From Mucilaginibacter xinganensis (GTDB taxonomy: Bacteria > Bacteroidota > Bacteroidia > Sphingobacteriales > Sphingobacteriaceae): a stretch of 52,216 nt of DNA. Below, in pieces: positions 8,373 through 17,675 of the stretch. The stretch is from assembly GCA_026225055.1 (NCBI GenBank), contig JAMFSA010000006.1, forward strand, positions 1-52,216, given 5' to 3'. Numbering within the stretch: the stretch's first letter is position 1; each line of letters begins with the position of its first letter. A program made the position numbers and the translations under genes. The notes beneath the pieces were generated by a model. It saw nothing but the letters and a program-made list of their open reading frames with translations. It was not told where the DNA came from and ran no database searches.

Positions 8373-8418
8373 TCATCCACAGGCCTCAGTTTATATATAA
8401 ACTGAGGCCTGTGGATGA
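8373..8418. repeat. Perfect 46-bp palindrome
   Basis: Two 23-base arms meet with no spacer (arm TCATCCACAGGCCTCAGTTT followed by ATA, then its exact complement). It lies between the parE stop (8488) and the mannosidase start (8292). It could form a hairpin at the 3' end of parE mRNA. There is no adjoining T run. Confidence 0.75.
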
Positions 8419-8487
8419 CGATGTTTATAATCTCTGAACAAATTTTATTGGGAGAATGACTACCGACTCAATAAGACAATCAACTAA

Positions 8488-10371
8488 TTACGCTGATTGC
8501 GCCAGCGGTTCTGGCTCTGCAATAGTTGGGTTTACCGTTTCATCGTCTTTCTCTACCCGTAAATTATTGACAATATGCTGCTGACGAACAGGCGTATTTT
8601 TACCCATAAAGTATTCCAGCAGTGCTTTGATGTTGGCATCCTTTAATATAACCGGATCGAGGCGGATATCTTTACCTATGAATAGGCCAAACTCTTCAGG
8701 CGAGATCTCACCCAAGCCTTTAAATCGTGTGATCTCAGGTTTTACGCCCAGTTTCGCTATGGCGTTGCGCCTTTCTTCATCGCTATAGCAATAAATAGTT
8801 TCCTTTTTATTACGCACGCGGAACAATGGTGTTTGCAGAATGAACACATGCCCTGCCTTCACCAAATCAGGAAAGAACTGCAGGAAGAACGTCATTAGCA
8901 GCAAACGGATGTGCATGCCGTCCACATCGGCATCGGTAGCTATTACAATATTGTTATAGCGTAATGCATCAATGCCGTCCTCAATATTCAGCGCATGCTG
9001 CAAAAGGTTAAACTCCTCGTTTTCGTAAACTACTTTTTTGGTTAGCCCGTAGCAATTAAGTGGCTTACCCTTTAAACTGAATACAGCCTGTGTCATCACA
9101 TCGCGCGATTTGGTGATAGATCCGCTGGCAGAGTCACCTTCGGTGATGAACAGGGTGGTATCCTGCTTGCGCTCGTGGTTATCATCAAAATGCAGTTTAC
9201 AATCGCGCAGTTTACGGTTATGCAATGATGCTTTTTTTGCACGCTCATTGGCCAGTTTTTTAATACCGGCAATGTCTTTACGCTCACGTTCTGATTGTAA
9301 GATCCTTGCTTTTAGCGCATCGGCTGTTTGCGGGTTTTTATGCAGATAGTTATCCAGCTCGCGCTTAACAAAGTCACCAATAAAGGCACGCACCGATGGT
9401 CCTTCAGGCCCGATGCTTTGTGACCCCAGCTTGGTTTTGGTTTGTGACTCAAACACCGGCTCCTGAACCTTTATAGCAATTGCCGCGACTATTGATGCGC
9501 GAATATCCGAAGCATCATAATCCTTATCATAAAACTCACGGATGGTTTTTACCACCGCCTCACGAAATGCTGCCTGGTGAGTACCACCTTGCGTAGTATT
9601 TTGTCCGTTAACAAATGAGTAATATTCCTCGCCGTATTGCTGCCCGTGGGTCATGGCTATTTCTATATCTTCGCCTTTGAGGTGAATGATTGGGTAGCGC
9701 AGATTTTCGGCATTAGTTTTTTTGGTGAGCAGGTCGTAAAGTCCGCGCTCTGAGAAAAATTTTTGCCCGTTAAAATTAATGGTAAGGCCTGAGTTAAGGA
9801 ACACATAGTTCCATATCATGCTATCAACAAACTCAGGTATAAAGCGGTAATGCCTGAAAATGGTATCATCCGGTGTAAAATTAATTGCTGTACCATTACG
9901 CTGCGAGGTTTCCTTCTCAACCTCTTCGCGTACCAACTCACCTTTAGCAAACTCAGCTATTTTGGTGCGACCGTCGCGATAGGATTGTACCACGAATATA
10001 TTTGAAAGCGCGTTAACCGCCTTGGTACCCACACCATTTAAACCCACAGATTTTTGGAAAGCCTTGCTATCGTATTTACCACCGGTATTTATTTTTGATA
10101 CGCAATCAATCACTTTACCCAATGGTATACCACGACCGTAATCGCGAACAGACACCTTATGATCGCTCATATTGATCTCTATCGACCGGCCCGAACCCAT
10201 CACAAACTCATCAATAGAGTTATCTACAATCTCCTTTAATAAAACATATACGCCATCGTCATACGCCGAACCATCGCCCAGTTTACCGATATACATACCG
10301 GGACGTAGGCGGATGTGTTCCTTCCAGTCGAGCGAACGGATACTATCATCATTGTAATTTACTTCTGCCAT
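8488..10371 (-). CDS. parE: DNA topoisomerase IV, subunit B
   Basis: 627-residue ATPase subunit of topoisomerase IV, which with ParC decatenates daughter chromosomes. The GHKL ATP site shows [17 protein letters not shown] and [13 protein letters not shown]. The TOPRIM domain shows EGDSASGS (near residue 411) and the metal-binding DADVDGMH (near 480). [10 protein letters not shown] lies near the C-terminus. GyrB is similar but usually somewhat longer; length and sequence style fit the Bacteroidota ParE type. No parC gene is in the window; the gene upstream on this strand encodes an unrelated secreted protein. Confidence 0.88.
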   Translation of the reverse strand: MAEVNYNDDSIRSLDWKEHIRLRPGMYIGKLGDGSAYDDGVYVLLKEIVDNSIDEFVMGSGRSIEINMSDHKVSVRDYGRGIPLGKVIDCVSKINTGGKYDSKAFQKSVGLNGVGTKAVNALSNIFVVQSYRDGRTKIAEFAKGELVREEVEKETSQRNGTAINFTPDDTIFRHYRFIPEFVDSMIWNYVFLNSGLTINFNGQKFFSERGLYDLLTKKTNAENLRYPIIHLKGEDIEIAMTHGQQYGEEYYSFVNGQNTTQGGTHQAAFREAVVKTIREFYDKDYDASDIRASIVAAIAIKVQEPVFESQTKTKLGSQSIGPEGPSVRAFIGDFVKRELDNYLHKNPQTADALKARILQSERERKDIAGIKKLANERAKKASLHNRKLRDCKLHFDDNHERKQDTTLFITEGDSASGSITKSRDVMTQAVFSLKGKPLNCYGLTKKVVYENEEFNLLQHALNIEDGIDALRYNNIVIATDADVDGMHIRLLLMTFFLQFFPDLVKAGHVFILQTPLFRVRNKKETIYCYSDEERRNAIAKLGVKPEITRFKGLGEISPEEFGLFIGKDIRLDPVILKDANIKALLEYFMGKNTPVRQQHIVNNLRVEKDDETVNPTIAEPEPLAQSA

Positions 10372-10593
10372 ATGGGTTTTATTTATGAGGGTATAACGGT
10401 TTACTCACTACATCGTACCGCTTTAAACCAGCTTCTTTTTATAGGAAAAGGAAGCCCCGATCTCTAACCCTCTCGCTGTGCTGACAGAAAGAGGGGTTTT
10501 ATTTTTTAGCGTGATGGGTGAGTTAATGCCCTGTAGCGCAAAAATAAAGTTTAACGTTTAATCTGCTAATGAAATTATGCTAACTTATTAACA

Positions 10594-11241
10594 TTAATCA
10601 GTCGGCGGGGCAGGAGGAACAAATTTAAGGCAGCTACCTACCCGGTTCACATCCTTATAAAAATCAGGGTCCTTTTCATTGGTGAAGTAAACAGCTACCA
10701 ATGTGCCTGTATGGTTTTGCTGCAAAGCGATAATTAACGCGTACTTGTAATGTTTGGTCATCCGCATATTCAACAGGTTTACCAGGTATGATTTGCCTGC
10801 ATCGGCATTATACCGGGCCAAAACCTCTGGTGGCATGATACGTACCAGGTAAGTGGTATCGCCGGCAAGCGATGTGGCAATAGCCTGGCTTATCTCCTTG
10901 TACATGGAATCGGGATTAGCCAGCTCTTTCCCCCTGTTATATTGCGAATGTTCGTAGCTGATCCAATTTTGCCTTTGTGATTTAACCTGCAGCCACATTT
11001 CAAAATCTTTACCGGGGATATCCATGGCATAATCGAACGAAAAATAATCGTTGTTAACCGGGCTTATTTCCTTACACCCCGAAGGTTGTTTGAAGGTAAG
11101 GTTAGCATCCTTTAATAGCTGGTAGAAATCTTTATGTTGGATATGGGTATAGCGCTTTGTTTGGGCAATTACCGGCAACACGGCACATACAAATAGTGCC
11201 GTTGTTATTATTTGCCTTAATTGCTTTACAACAGTTTTCAT
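10594..11241 (-). CDS. Secreted protein of unknown function
   Basis: 215 residues from the ATG at 11241; an upstream Met at 11259 would add six residues before an otherwise good signal peptide (KQLRQIITTALFVCAVLPVIAQ). The mature part is soluble, with a single Cys pair candidate (in GCKE and GSCL) and the proline-rich end PPAPPTD. No family was recognised. The same-strand parE gene is 220 bases downstream. Confidence 0.65.
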   Translation of the reverse strand: MKTVVKQLRQIITTALFVCAVLPVIAQTKRYTHIQHKDFYQLLKDANLTFKQPSGCKEISPVNNDYFSFDYAMDIPGKDFEMWLQVKSQRQNWISYEHSQYNRGKELANPDSMYKEISQAIATSLAGDTTYLVRIMPPEVLARYNADAGKSYLVNLLNMRMTKHYKYALIIALQQNHTGTLVAVYFTNEKDPDFYKDVNRVGSCLKFVPPAPPTD

Positions 11242-11366
11242 TTTCTTAGGAAAAAACAAAGCTTACCACCCGAAATTACCTGATTTTTTATTAGAATTAT
11301 AATATAAATTAAAAATAAATAATAATATGTAATAAGTATGTTGCTGAGTCCTGGTTCGTGGCTGTG

Positions 11367-12191
11367 TTAATATTTCTGATATACATTATATAGCACATTC
11401 AGATCCAGCTGTGTTAACATTGGGCTTTCATCTGTTTGTATAAAATGGCGTTTAAAAGCAACTATTGCCGCATTAAGGTTTGATGTGTCATAGCCTATCA
11501 GCTTCAAAGCGGTTGTGGCATCAAAATTATCGGGGGCCAGTTCAAGCACATCATCGCTCCAATAACCGAAACCGTGCTGAGCCAATGTTTTCCAGGGGAA
11601 TAACGGTCCCGGGTCGGGTTTGCGAACAGGGGCAATATCCTGGTGGCCAATAAAGTTTGATGCAGGTATGTTATAAGCCTTTTTAAGTTGAGCCAGTAAA
11701 GCCAGCAAGCTGTTGATCTGCGCGGGTTTAAATGGCTCGCTGCCATTATTATCCAACTCGATACCCAGGGAGCAACTGTTCATATCGCTGATACTACCCC
11801 ATTTGCTGAAACCCGCATGCCATGCCCGCAGATAGTCGTTCAGCATGTGGTATATTTTACCATCGCGACCTATTACATAATGCGCGCTCACTTGTGTTTT
11901 AACTATAGTGAAAGTTTTAAGCGTTTGCGCGGCTGAGTCCTGCGCGGTAAAGTGGATGATGACATAGTTAGGTTTGCGCAGGTTAAAGTTTACGGTGCCG
12001 ACCCAGTCGGACGGGATAGTGGTACCGCTGCTATCGGTAAGCAAAACAGGCTGCTGCCGCTCAATAACATTTACCACCGAATCCGTTTCGCGGGTATATT
12101 CCTTATTGGTTATGGCATATGGCCCCTTTGGTGAGCAGGAAACTATAAATATGATGAATGCAAAAAGGAAAAAGATGAAACGAATTTTCAT
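11367..12191 (-). CDS. Lipoprotein N-acetylmuramoyl-L-alanine amidase (AmpD/PGRP type)
   Basis: Zinc amidase cleaving the bond between N-acetylmuramic acid and L-alanine in peptidoglycan or muropeptides. Residues 1-18 end in a lipobox-like FIVSC, which suggests an acylated, membrane-anchored enzyme. The Amidase_2 domain shows VIIHFTAQ (first zinc His), HYVIGRDGKIYHM, RAWHAG, the NSCSLGIEL core and GHQDIAPVRKPDPGP, which carries further zinc and catalytic residues. The start at 12191 is preferred because the longer frame (to 12290) adds 33 residues lacking signal character. Confidence 0.87.
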   Translation of the reverse strand: MKIRFIFFLFAFIIFIVSCSPKGPYAITNKEYTRETDSVVNVIERQQPVLLTDSSGTTIPSDWVGTVNFNLRKPNYVIIHFTAQDSAAQTLKTFTIVKTQVSAHYVIGRDGKIYHMLNDYLRAWHAGFSKWGSISDMNSCSLGIELDNNGSEPFKPAQINSLLALLAQLKKAYNIPASNFIGHQDIAPVRKPDPGPLFPWKTLAQHGFGYWSDDVLELAPDNFDATTALKLIGYDTSNLNAAIVAFKRHFIQTDESPMLTQLDLNVLYNVYQKY

Positions 12192-12335
12192 AGTAAAAGA
12201 TGTAAAAGCTAAATTAAACAATTGCCGTACAACAATTAAACAATTTGAAGTGTTTGTTTTGATTGATATGCAAGTGTTACATAAATACATTGAATAGCAA
12301 TTGACTAGCCGCCGGATAATATATAAATTTAAAAC

Positions 12336-12737
12336 ATGAGCTGGACATGCCCCATATGTGAACGTGAGTTATTAAAGGTTAACCAAATACATTACTGTAT
12401 TAAAGTAAGCCTGGATACTTTATTTACTGGCCGCTCGCCTGAATTGATACTGGTGTTTGATAAAATTTTAGCCGAAGTAGCTGGTTGGGATGATGTGCTG
12501 GTAAGTACCAGTAAAAATTGCATAGTGTTTGTACACAAGCAAACCTTTTTTGTGATCCGCCCCATGCAAAAACAGCTTGACCTGAAATTTTACTCCAAAA
12601 CCCGGCTGGAAGGGCCAATGATATTTAAAAGTACGCAATGGGCTAAACGCTATGAAAATAATGTGCGGATAGCTGAACTTACAGAACTGAATTTACAGTT
12701 GTTTGGGTTGATAAGGGATTCGTATGTGTTGTTGTAA
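12336..12737 (+). CDS. DUF5655-type protein
   Basis: 133-residue protein with an N-terminal zinc-ribbon-like CPICERELL...HYC followed by a domain resembling DUF5655 (VFDKILAEVAGWDDVLVSTSKNCIVF, then TFFVIRPMQKQLDLKF). Similar domains occur alone or fused to other modules in bacteria; no function is established. It begins 144 bases from the divergent amidase gene. Confidence 0.65.
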   Translation: MSWTCPICERELLKVNQIHYCIKVSLDTLFTGRSPELILVFDKILAEVAGWDDVLVSTSKNCIVFVHKQTFFVIRPMQKQLDLKFYSKTRLEGPMIFKSTQWAKRYENNVRIAELTELNLQLFGLIRDSYVLL

Positions 12738-12816
12738 GTCGAAGTTATATTCCCCTTTGTCATATTGAGCGATAGCGAAATATCTTTAAACTGTTCTATA
12801 TTCGCGATACCTGAAT

Positions 12817-13431
12817 ATGTATAAGCAATATCCATCGAACAAGAAAAAAATTAGAGGCTGGAAACGCAGAATCAGACAAATTGATATTTGGGGGAAATAC
12901 ATTAAGGATCCTTATTTAAAACATTTTAATAAAGCAGGAGACTATACTTATGAGCGTTGTATTATTAATCCATTCTATAAATTAGACAAGCGCCATCCCC
13001 CTTTATGGTTTTACAAAAAAATAATTGCCAAATTTATAGCCGCTTATTATCAATGGGATAAAACATTTAATGATTTGGGACAGCCTTATGATCTGCAAAT
13101 CATGTTATATGATCCCTCATATATCCGATCACAAGTTATTTGCCGTAGAGTTGACGAGCCGGGTGATAAAATCAGGTATGCTTGGGAATCGGAGATAAAA
13201 AAACCTTTCCCTTACGGTAAGTTTCATATCAGTAATGTTGATCTAAAACAGTTTGATTGGATATTAACCGATGAAGAGTTAGTCTTTTTTGAAAGTGAGT
13301 TAGAATATGAAGATTTTACAGCTGAAGATCTTTTAGCCGATGGTTATATAAAAAAAGATTCACCAAAGATTGGATTCTATTATGCTAAAAAAATAGGTGA
13401 TATATGGGTTGGAAGGCTTAAGAAATCATAA
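12817..13431 (+). CDS. Hypothetical basic/aromatic protein
   Basis: 204 residues, not recognised. It starts with a strongly basic stretch (KKKIRGWKRRIRQ), is rich in Tyr, Trp, Lys and Asp, and has no signal peptide or membrane span. The acidic region DEELVFFESELEYEDF is followed by a basic C-terminus. Local AT content is higher than in the neighbouring core genes, and it sits next to a RAYT module, so it may be an accessory gene. The frame is long and compositionally protein-like. Confidence 0.6.
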   Translation: MYKQYPSNKKKIRGWKRRIRQIDIWGKYIKDPYLKHFNKAGDYTYERCIINPFYKLDKRHPPLWFYKKIIAKFIAAYYQWDKTFNDLGQPYDLQIMLYDPSYIRSQVICRRVDEPGDKIRYAWESEIKKPFPYGKFHISNVDLKQFDWILTDEELVFFESELEYEDFTAEDLLADGYIKKDSPKIGFYYAKKIGDIWVGRLKKS

Positions 13432-13464
13432 TTAATAATCGCCACATTCTTCGCTCTATCAACA

Positions 13465-13518
13465 AAAAAAGGGCACAGTCCTAAAACCATGCCCTCTTGA
13501 ATCCTGAATCTTAATTCC
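13465..13518. repeat. 54-bp direct repeat, left copy (terminator copy)
   Basis: Identical over 54 bases to 14360-14413. It contains an AGGGCA...TGCCCT hairpin which, read on the minus strand, is followed by a T run, so it is a copy of the ahcY terminator. Here it closes the far end of the RAYT module. Confidence 0.85.
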
Positions 13519-13535
13519 CTCCTTGGCCCCCTTTA

Positions 13536-13580
13536 GCGCAAGTCTTGTGCGGTTGCCGTTGTGGGTAAGCGGACTTGTGC
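13536..13580. repeat. REP-like hairpin, downstream of RAYT
   Basis: GCGCAAGTC (13536-13544) faces GACTTGTGC (13572-13580), one mismatch in nine. The same arms occur twice more on the other side of the transposase at 14222-14318, as expected for REP sequences handled by a linked RAYT. Confidence 0.75.
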
Positions 13581-13590
13581 CTATACAATT

Positions 13591-14148
13591 TCAATACAAC
13601 ACCTCAACTTCACTCAGCACCCCACCCAATCCCTCGTAATTACTTGCGCTACTATAAACGTAAGCAGAGGCCTCATTAACCCAGCCAGCTGTAACAGGAT
13701 TTTGGTGAATATAATTCAGTTTCTGGTCAAATAAATTTGTATTATTATCAAGCTCAATGGGGTGATTGTCCTGTTGCCATAATTGGTAGTGGGTATTATT
13801 ACTATTAGCCTTACCCGCTTGCGCCAGTAAATACAATATCCACTTTTTCCGGCTTTCTTCAGGATTCTCTATAATCTCTTTTATGATCCTTACAGATGAA
13901 AACTTCTTCATATCACGCATTATTTCAGAAAGTGTATTTTCTCCTTTTCGGCCAATTATCATATGCACATGGTTGCTCATTATAACATAACCGTGGATTA
14001 GCAAGCCTTTTTCCTTTACGCAATAGCGAAATGATTCAAGTAATAATTCTTTGTATGTAATACGTGTAAAAATATCTATCCAACCAACTGTAGCAAATGT
14101 TACAAAATATAATGCATCCGGGTTTGAGAATTTGTATTTGGTACTCAT
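13591..14148 (-). CDS. REP-associated tyrosine transposase (RAYT, Y1_Tnp)
   Basis: 185-residue single-domain HUH nuclease of the IS200-like Y1 family. The HUH motif is His60-Val-His62 in MSNHVHMIIG, and Tyr146 in LNYIHQNPVTAGW is a candidate catalytic tyrosine. Family members cut single-stranded REP hairpins and are thought to spread them within a genome. REP-like arms (GCGCAAGTC/GACTTGTGC) flank the gene, and two identical 54-bp terminator copies bracket the whole module. The frame is intact, so the protein may be active. The last residues (GVLSEVEVLY) look like read-through into the flank. Confidence 0.9.
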   Translation of the reverse strand: MSTKYKFSNPDALYFVTFATVGWIDIFTRITYKELLLESFRYCVKEKGLLIHGYVIMSNHVHMIIGRKGENTLSEIMRDMKKFSSVRIIKEIIENPEESRKKWILYLLAQAGKANSNNTHYQLWQQDNHPIELDNNTNLFDQKLNYIHQNPVTAGWVNEASAYVYSSASNYEGLGGVLSEVEVLY

Positions 14149-14221
14149 GATATGAAAAGTATTAAAATAGTATTACTTGCACAAATTTATCTATCTCCCT
14201 ATTACCGCTAGGTTGTCTTTA

Positions 14222-14318
14222 GCGCAAGTCTTGTGTGGCGGTTTGTGGGGAGTTGACTTGTGCTTTTAACGCAAAGCACAAGTCAGCCATCGCTCTATCC
14301 ACAACACAAGACTTGCGC
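14222..14318. repeat. Paired REP hairpins (BIME-like), upstream of RAYT
   Basis: Two hairpins in inverted order: GCGCAAGTC (14222) with GACTTGTGC (14255), then GCACAAGTC (14276) with GACTTGCGC (14310). The arms match those at 13536-13580. The arrangement resembles a bacterial interspersed mosaic element. Confidence 0.75.
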
Positions 14319-14359
14319 TATTCAAAGTTAGCTGTGCCTCACAGTACCACCCCTCAAAT

Positions 14360-14413
14360 AAAAAAGGGCACAGTCCTAAAACCATGCCCTCTTGAATCCT
14401 GAATCTTAATTCC
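14360..14413 (-). terminator. ahcY rho-independent terminator, also right copy of the 54-bp repeat
   Basis: Read on the minus strand, AGGGCA, a 14-base loop, TGCCCT and a run of six or more T follow the ahcY stop codon within about 30 bases. The same 54 bases recur at 13465-13518. Confidence 0.8.
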
Positions 14414-14418
14414 TGGAT

Positions 14419-15735
14419 CTAGTACCTGTAATATTCCGGTTTAAACGGACCTTCAACAGTTACACCAATGTACTCAGCCTGATCCTGGTCTAATACCTCC
14501 AGTTCAACACCAATCTTTGCAAGGTGCAAACGGGCAACTTTTTCGTCAAGGTGTTTTGGCAGGGTGTAAACCTTGTTTTCGTATTGCGAACCATTGTTCC
14601 AAAGCTCTAATTGAGCCAGAGTTTGGTTGGTGAATGAGTTACTCATTACAAAACTTGGGTGGCCGGTTGCACAACCTAAGTTTACTAAACGACCTTCAGC
14701 CAGTACGATAACATCGCTGCCGTCGATAGTATATTTATCAACCTGTGGTTTAATTTCAATTTTGGTATTGCCATAAGCACCGTTTAGCCAGGCCATGTCA
14801 ATCTCATTATCAAAGTGACCGATGTTACAAACAATCGCCTTGTCTTTCAACGCGCGGAAATGCTCTTCGCGAACGATGTTTTTGTTACCTGTTGCAGTAA
14901 CTACAATGTCGGCCTCTTTAATAGCAGTGCCTAATTTTTTAACTTCAAAACCTTCCATAGCTGCTTGTAACGCGCAGATAGGGTCGATCTCAGTTACAAT
15001 AACACGTACGCCAGAGTTGCGTAATGAATCGGCAGAACCTTTACCCACATCGCCATAACCGCAAACAACAGCCACTTTACCGGCCATCATCACATCAGTA
15101 GCACGACGGATGGCGTCAACCAGCGACTCGCGGCAACCGTATTTGTTATCGAATTTAGATTTGGTAACCGAATCGTTTACGTTAATAGCAGGCATTGGCA
15201 GTGTTCCGGCTTTAACACGCTCGTATAAGCGGTGTACACCAGTAGTAGTTTCTTCTGATAGACCTTTGATGCCTTCAACCAGTTCAGGGAATTTATCCAA
15301 CACCATGTTGGTTAAATCGCCGCCATCGTCCAAAATCATGTTCAATGGTTTGCGGTCTTCGCCGAAAAATAAGGTTTGCTCAATACACCAGTCAAATTCT
15401 TCGGCGTTCATGCCTTTCCAGGCGTAAACAGAAGTACCGGCAGCAGCAATAGCAGCGGCAGCGTGATCCTGGGTTGAGAATATGTTACATGACGACCAGG
15501 TAACTTCGGCACCCAGCTCAATCAATGTTTCAATTAACACAGCTGTTTGTATGGTCATGTGTAAGCAACCCGCTATGCGTGCACCTTTCAAAGCCTTTTG
15601 CGGTCCGTATTCTTTACGCAACGCCATTAGGCCCGGCATCTCAGCCTCAGCCAGTTCAATCTCTTTACGACCCCATTCAGCTAATGAAAAGTCTTTTACC
15701 TTGTATTTAACGTAAGCAGTCTCTACTGATGACAT
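14419..15735 (-). CDS. ahcY: Adenosylhomocysteinase (S-adenosylhomocysteine hydrolase)
   Basis: 438-residue NAD-dependent enzyme splitting S-adenosylhomocysteine into adenosine and homocysteine, removing the inhibitory product of methyltransferases. Visible motifs: [13 protein letters not shown] and [13 protein letters not shown] in the catalytic domain, [13 protein letters not shown], the NAD site [13 protein letters not shown] at about residue 224, and the C-terminal KPEYYRY with the Lys and Tyr that reach into the partner subunit. Length fits the bacterial form. Its own hairpin terminator lies just downstream and has been duplicated around a RAYT. Confidence 0.97.
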   Translation of the reverse strand: MSSVETAYVKYKVKDFSLAEWGRKEIELAEAEMPGLMALRKEYGPQKALKGARIAGCLHMTIQTAVLIETLIELGAEVTWSSCNIFSTQDHAAAAIAAAGTSVYAWKGMNAEEFDWCIEQTLFFGEDRKPLNMILDDGGDLTNMVLDKFPELVEGIKGLSEETTTGVHRLYERVKAGTLPMPAINVNDSVTKSKFDNKYGCRESLVDAIRRATDVMMAGKVAVVCGYGDVGKGSADSLRNSGVRVIVTEIDPICALQAAMEGFEVKKLGTAIKEADIVVTATGNKNIVREEHFRALKDKAIVCNIGHFDNEIDMAWLNGAYGNTKIEIKPQVDKYTIDGSDVIVLAEGRLVNLGCATGHPSFVMSNSFTNQTLAQLELWNNGSQYENKVYTLPKHLDEKVARLHLAKIGVELEVLDQDQAEYIGVTVEGPFKPEYYRY

Positions 15736-15757
15736 ATCTTTCTATTTTTTTGAATGG

Positions 15758-15765
15758 CAAAATTA
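15758..15765 (-). promoter_or_regulatory. -7 box of ahcY
   Basis: Minus-strand TAATTTTG matches TAnnTTTG, 22 bases upstream of the ahcY ATG. The -33 element is not clear. Confidence 0.4.
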
Positions 15766-15865
15766 AGCAATATAAATGTGGAAATAAAATTGTGACTTAC
15801 AACTGGTAAAAGCCACATTCTCCACCCGCCATTGCGGGTAACTAAGCAATGATGCAGTACGGCTT

Positions 15866-16336
15866 CTACCTCAATCTATCAGCCGATTTCACCAATTTCT
15901 CATCCCGCTGAATACCTTTTATCGCAAGAATATGCAGTAAAATAGCTAATGGACAAAGGAACAAGCCTATACCAAAGTTCTTAAAATCAAGGGTTACTCC
16001 ACCGCCGGTCGCAGCTTTTGCGGCTTGTGCTATCCAAAAGCTATAGCCAATAATTACTAATACAGAACTGTAGCACAAGGCTATCTGCTGCTTACGGTTT
16101 TTATAAAGAAAAATGATGATCAATGGTATAATACCAACAATCGCGGTTACCGCAGTAAGTGCCACAAAATGGTCAGTAAGTTGTTGTTGTCCGTTTACAT
16201 CCTGGTAAACACCTATTACCGTAATATTTATTGGCTTATTATCAACATAAACGTTGTGTGCCAGCGGAAAAAGAAAAAGGGCCAATATAGCCAGACTGGC
16301 TAATAGCAAGTAAACACTTTGTATTCTTTGCAGCAT
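15866..16336 (-). CDS. DUF4293 family membrane protein
   Basis: 156 residues with four predicted membrane spans (about residues 8-25, 60-82, 88-106 and 122-142) and a short basic tail. It begins MLQRIQSVYLLLA, the usual start of Bacteroidota DUF4293 proteins. Function unknown. It lies upstream of ahcY on the same strand with a 130-base gap that holds an ahcY promoter element, so it is probably a separate unit. Confidence 0.8.
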   Translation of the reverse strand: MLQRIQSVYLLLASLAILALFLFPLAHNVYVDNKPINITVIGVYQDVNGQQQLTDHFVALTAVTAIVGIIPLIIIFLYKNRKQQIALCYSSVLVIIGYSFWIAQAAKAATGGGVTLDFKNFGIGLFLCPLAILLHILAIKGIQRDEKLVKSADRLR

Positions 16337-16423
16337 ATTTTAAAATATATGTAACAAAGATAGAAATATGATTAAAATTAAGTTATTGGAAATTAGGAAA
16401 GAGAATTAAAAAAACTGAAACCG

Positions 16424-16717
16424 TTAGTGGTTAATATTTCGCCTGAAAGTGTGCCTTTCCCTGTTCATAAATACAAAAAATGCGATGAGTGTAAGGTAGG
16501 AGAGTATACAACATGCGCTAAATTTGCTAATGATATTCACTACATCAAATAGCAATAACGCGCAATAAACCGGCATATATAAAAACGTTGTTACTAATAA
16601 GCCTATTTGTATTTTCTGAATAGCTTTTCTGTAATAGTTCCTGAGTTTTTGGCTATAGGCTCTATCATTAAACTCGTTGGTTACGGCAAATAAATCCACA
16701 TTATAGTTCTTCATCAA
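16424..16717 (-). CDS. Small two-span membrane protein, unknown
   Basis: 97 residues. A charged N-terminal 35 residues (NEFNDRAYSQKLRNYYRKAIQ) is followed by two hydrophobic spans (about 38-60 and 66-85) and a basic tail RERHTFRRNINH. The second codon is also Met. No family recognised. It lies 87 bases upstream of the DUF4293 gene on the same strand; truA diverges from it. Confidence 0.55.
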   Translation of the reverse strand: MMKNYNVDLFAVTNEFNDRAYSQKLRNYYRKAIQKIQIGLLVTTFLYMPVYCALLLFDVVNIISKFSACCILSYLTLIAFFVFMNRERHTFRRNINH

Positions 16718-16904
16718 TAACTAATTAATAAGTTTAATCCAATCGGTTTATAATGATCGCAGTTTAGGGTTCCGCGTAACTTATTTTTTACAATAAGGTT
16801 TGCTAATGTATAATGTACATATTAAAATTCCAAATTTTAAAAACAATTAACTACCAGTTAATCAATTTCTTATATTTATTAAATTTGCATTTGCCGGGGA
16901 TTAT

Positions 16905-16912
16905 TAACTTTG
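16905..16912 (+). promoter_or_regulatory. -7 box abutting the truA start
   Basis: TAACTTTG ends 4 bases before the GTG start. A TTTG at 16884-16887 lies 17 bases upstream and may be the -33 element. Transcription would start at or within a base or two of the start codon. Confidence 0.5.
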
Positions 16913-16916
16913 CCGT

Positions 16917-17675
16917 GTGAGTTTGCTACAACGCTTTTTTATTGAACTGGCTTATGATGGTACAAACTATCATGGCTGGCAAATACAACGCAATGCTGTA
17001 AGCGTGCAGGAAGTGCTGAATAAGGCCCTATCAACCATACTTCGTGAGCCAATTGAAACACTTGGCTGTGGCCGTACGGATGCAGGTGTACATGCAAAAG
17101 AGTTTTTTGCTCATTTTGATGCGGAAAAGTTGATGGTTGATGGCTTATGGATTATAGATAACAAAAATTTAATCCGTGGCCTTAATTCTATCCTGCCTCA
17201 GGATATCGCCATAAAAAATATTTTTCCTGTTGCGCCTAATGCACATGCCCGGTTTGATGCTACGCTGCGTTCCTATGAGTATCATATTCACTTTAATAAG
17301 GATCCTTTTAAAAATGGTCATTCCTGGTTATTGCGCGATGAGCCTGATATTGTATTAATGAATCAGGCTGCTGCCATCATAAAGGAATACATTGATTTTA
17401 GCTGTTTCAGCAAATCAAACACGCAGGTAAAAACCAACAACTGCAAAATAGCCCGTGCCGACTGGGTTAAAACCGATAACGGCATAATTTTCCATATCTC
17501 GGCCGACAGGTTTTTGCGCAATATGGTACGTGCTGTAGTGGGCACCTTATTACAGGTGGGCAACCACACTATTTCACCCGAAGCGGTACGCGCCATCATA
17601 GAAAGTAAAAACCGGAGCAATGCCGGGGTATCCGTACCAGCCTGCGGATTATATTTGACACAGGTTTTATATTAG
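16917..17675 (+). CDS. truA: tRNA pseudouridine synthase A
   Basis: 252-residue TruA, which converts uridines 38-40 in the tRNA anticodon arm to pseudouridine. It opens FFIELAYDGTNYHGWQIQ, carries the catalytic Asp55 in GCGRTDAGVHA, and has the late block FLRNMVRAVVGTLLQVG. The start is GTG; no ATG precedes the conserved core. A TAnnTTTG box directly abuts the start, so the message is probably leaderless. Monocistronic, with a repeat-rich spacer before the ABC gene. Confidence 0.96.
   Translation: MSLLQRFFIELAYDGTNYHGWQIQRNAVSVQEVLNKALSTILREPIETLGCGRTDAGVHAKEFFAHFDAEKLMVDGLWIIDNKNLIRGLNSILPQDIAIKNIFPVAPNAHARFDATLRSYEYHIHFNKDPFKNGHSWLLRDEPDIVLMNQAAAIIKEYIDFSCFSKSNTQVKTNNCKIARADWVKTDNGIIFHISADRFLRNMVRAVVGTLLQVGNHTISPEAVRAIIESKNRSNAGVSVPACGLYLTQVLY

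Noticed and set aside
10468..10505. CCCTCT/AGAGGG hairpin followed by T-rich sequence on the plus strand
   Set aside because: No plus-strand gene ends here, the stem is only six pairs, and both flanking genes are on the minus strand; it is more likely a fragment of the dispersed repeat.
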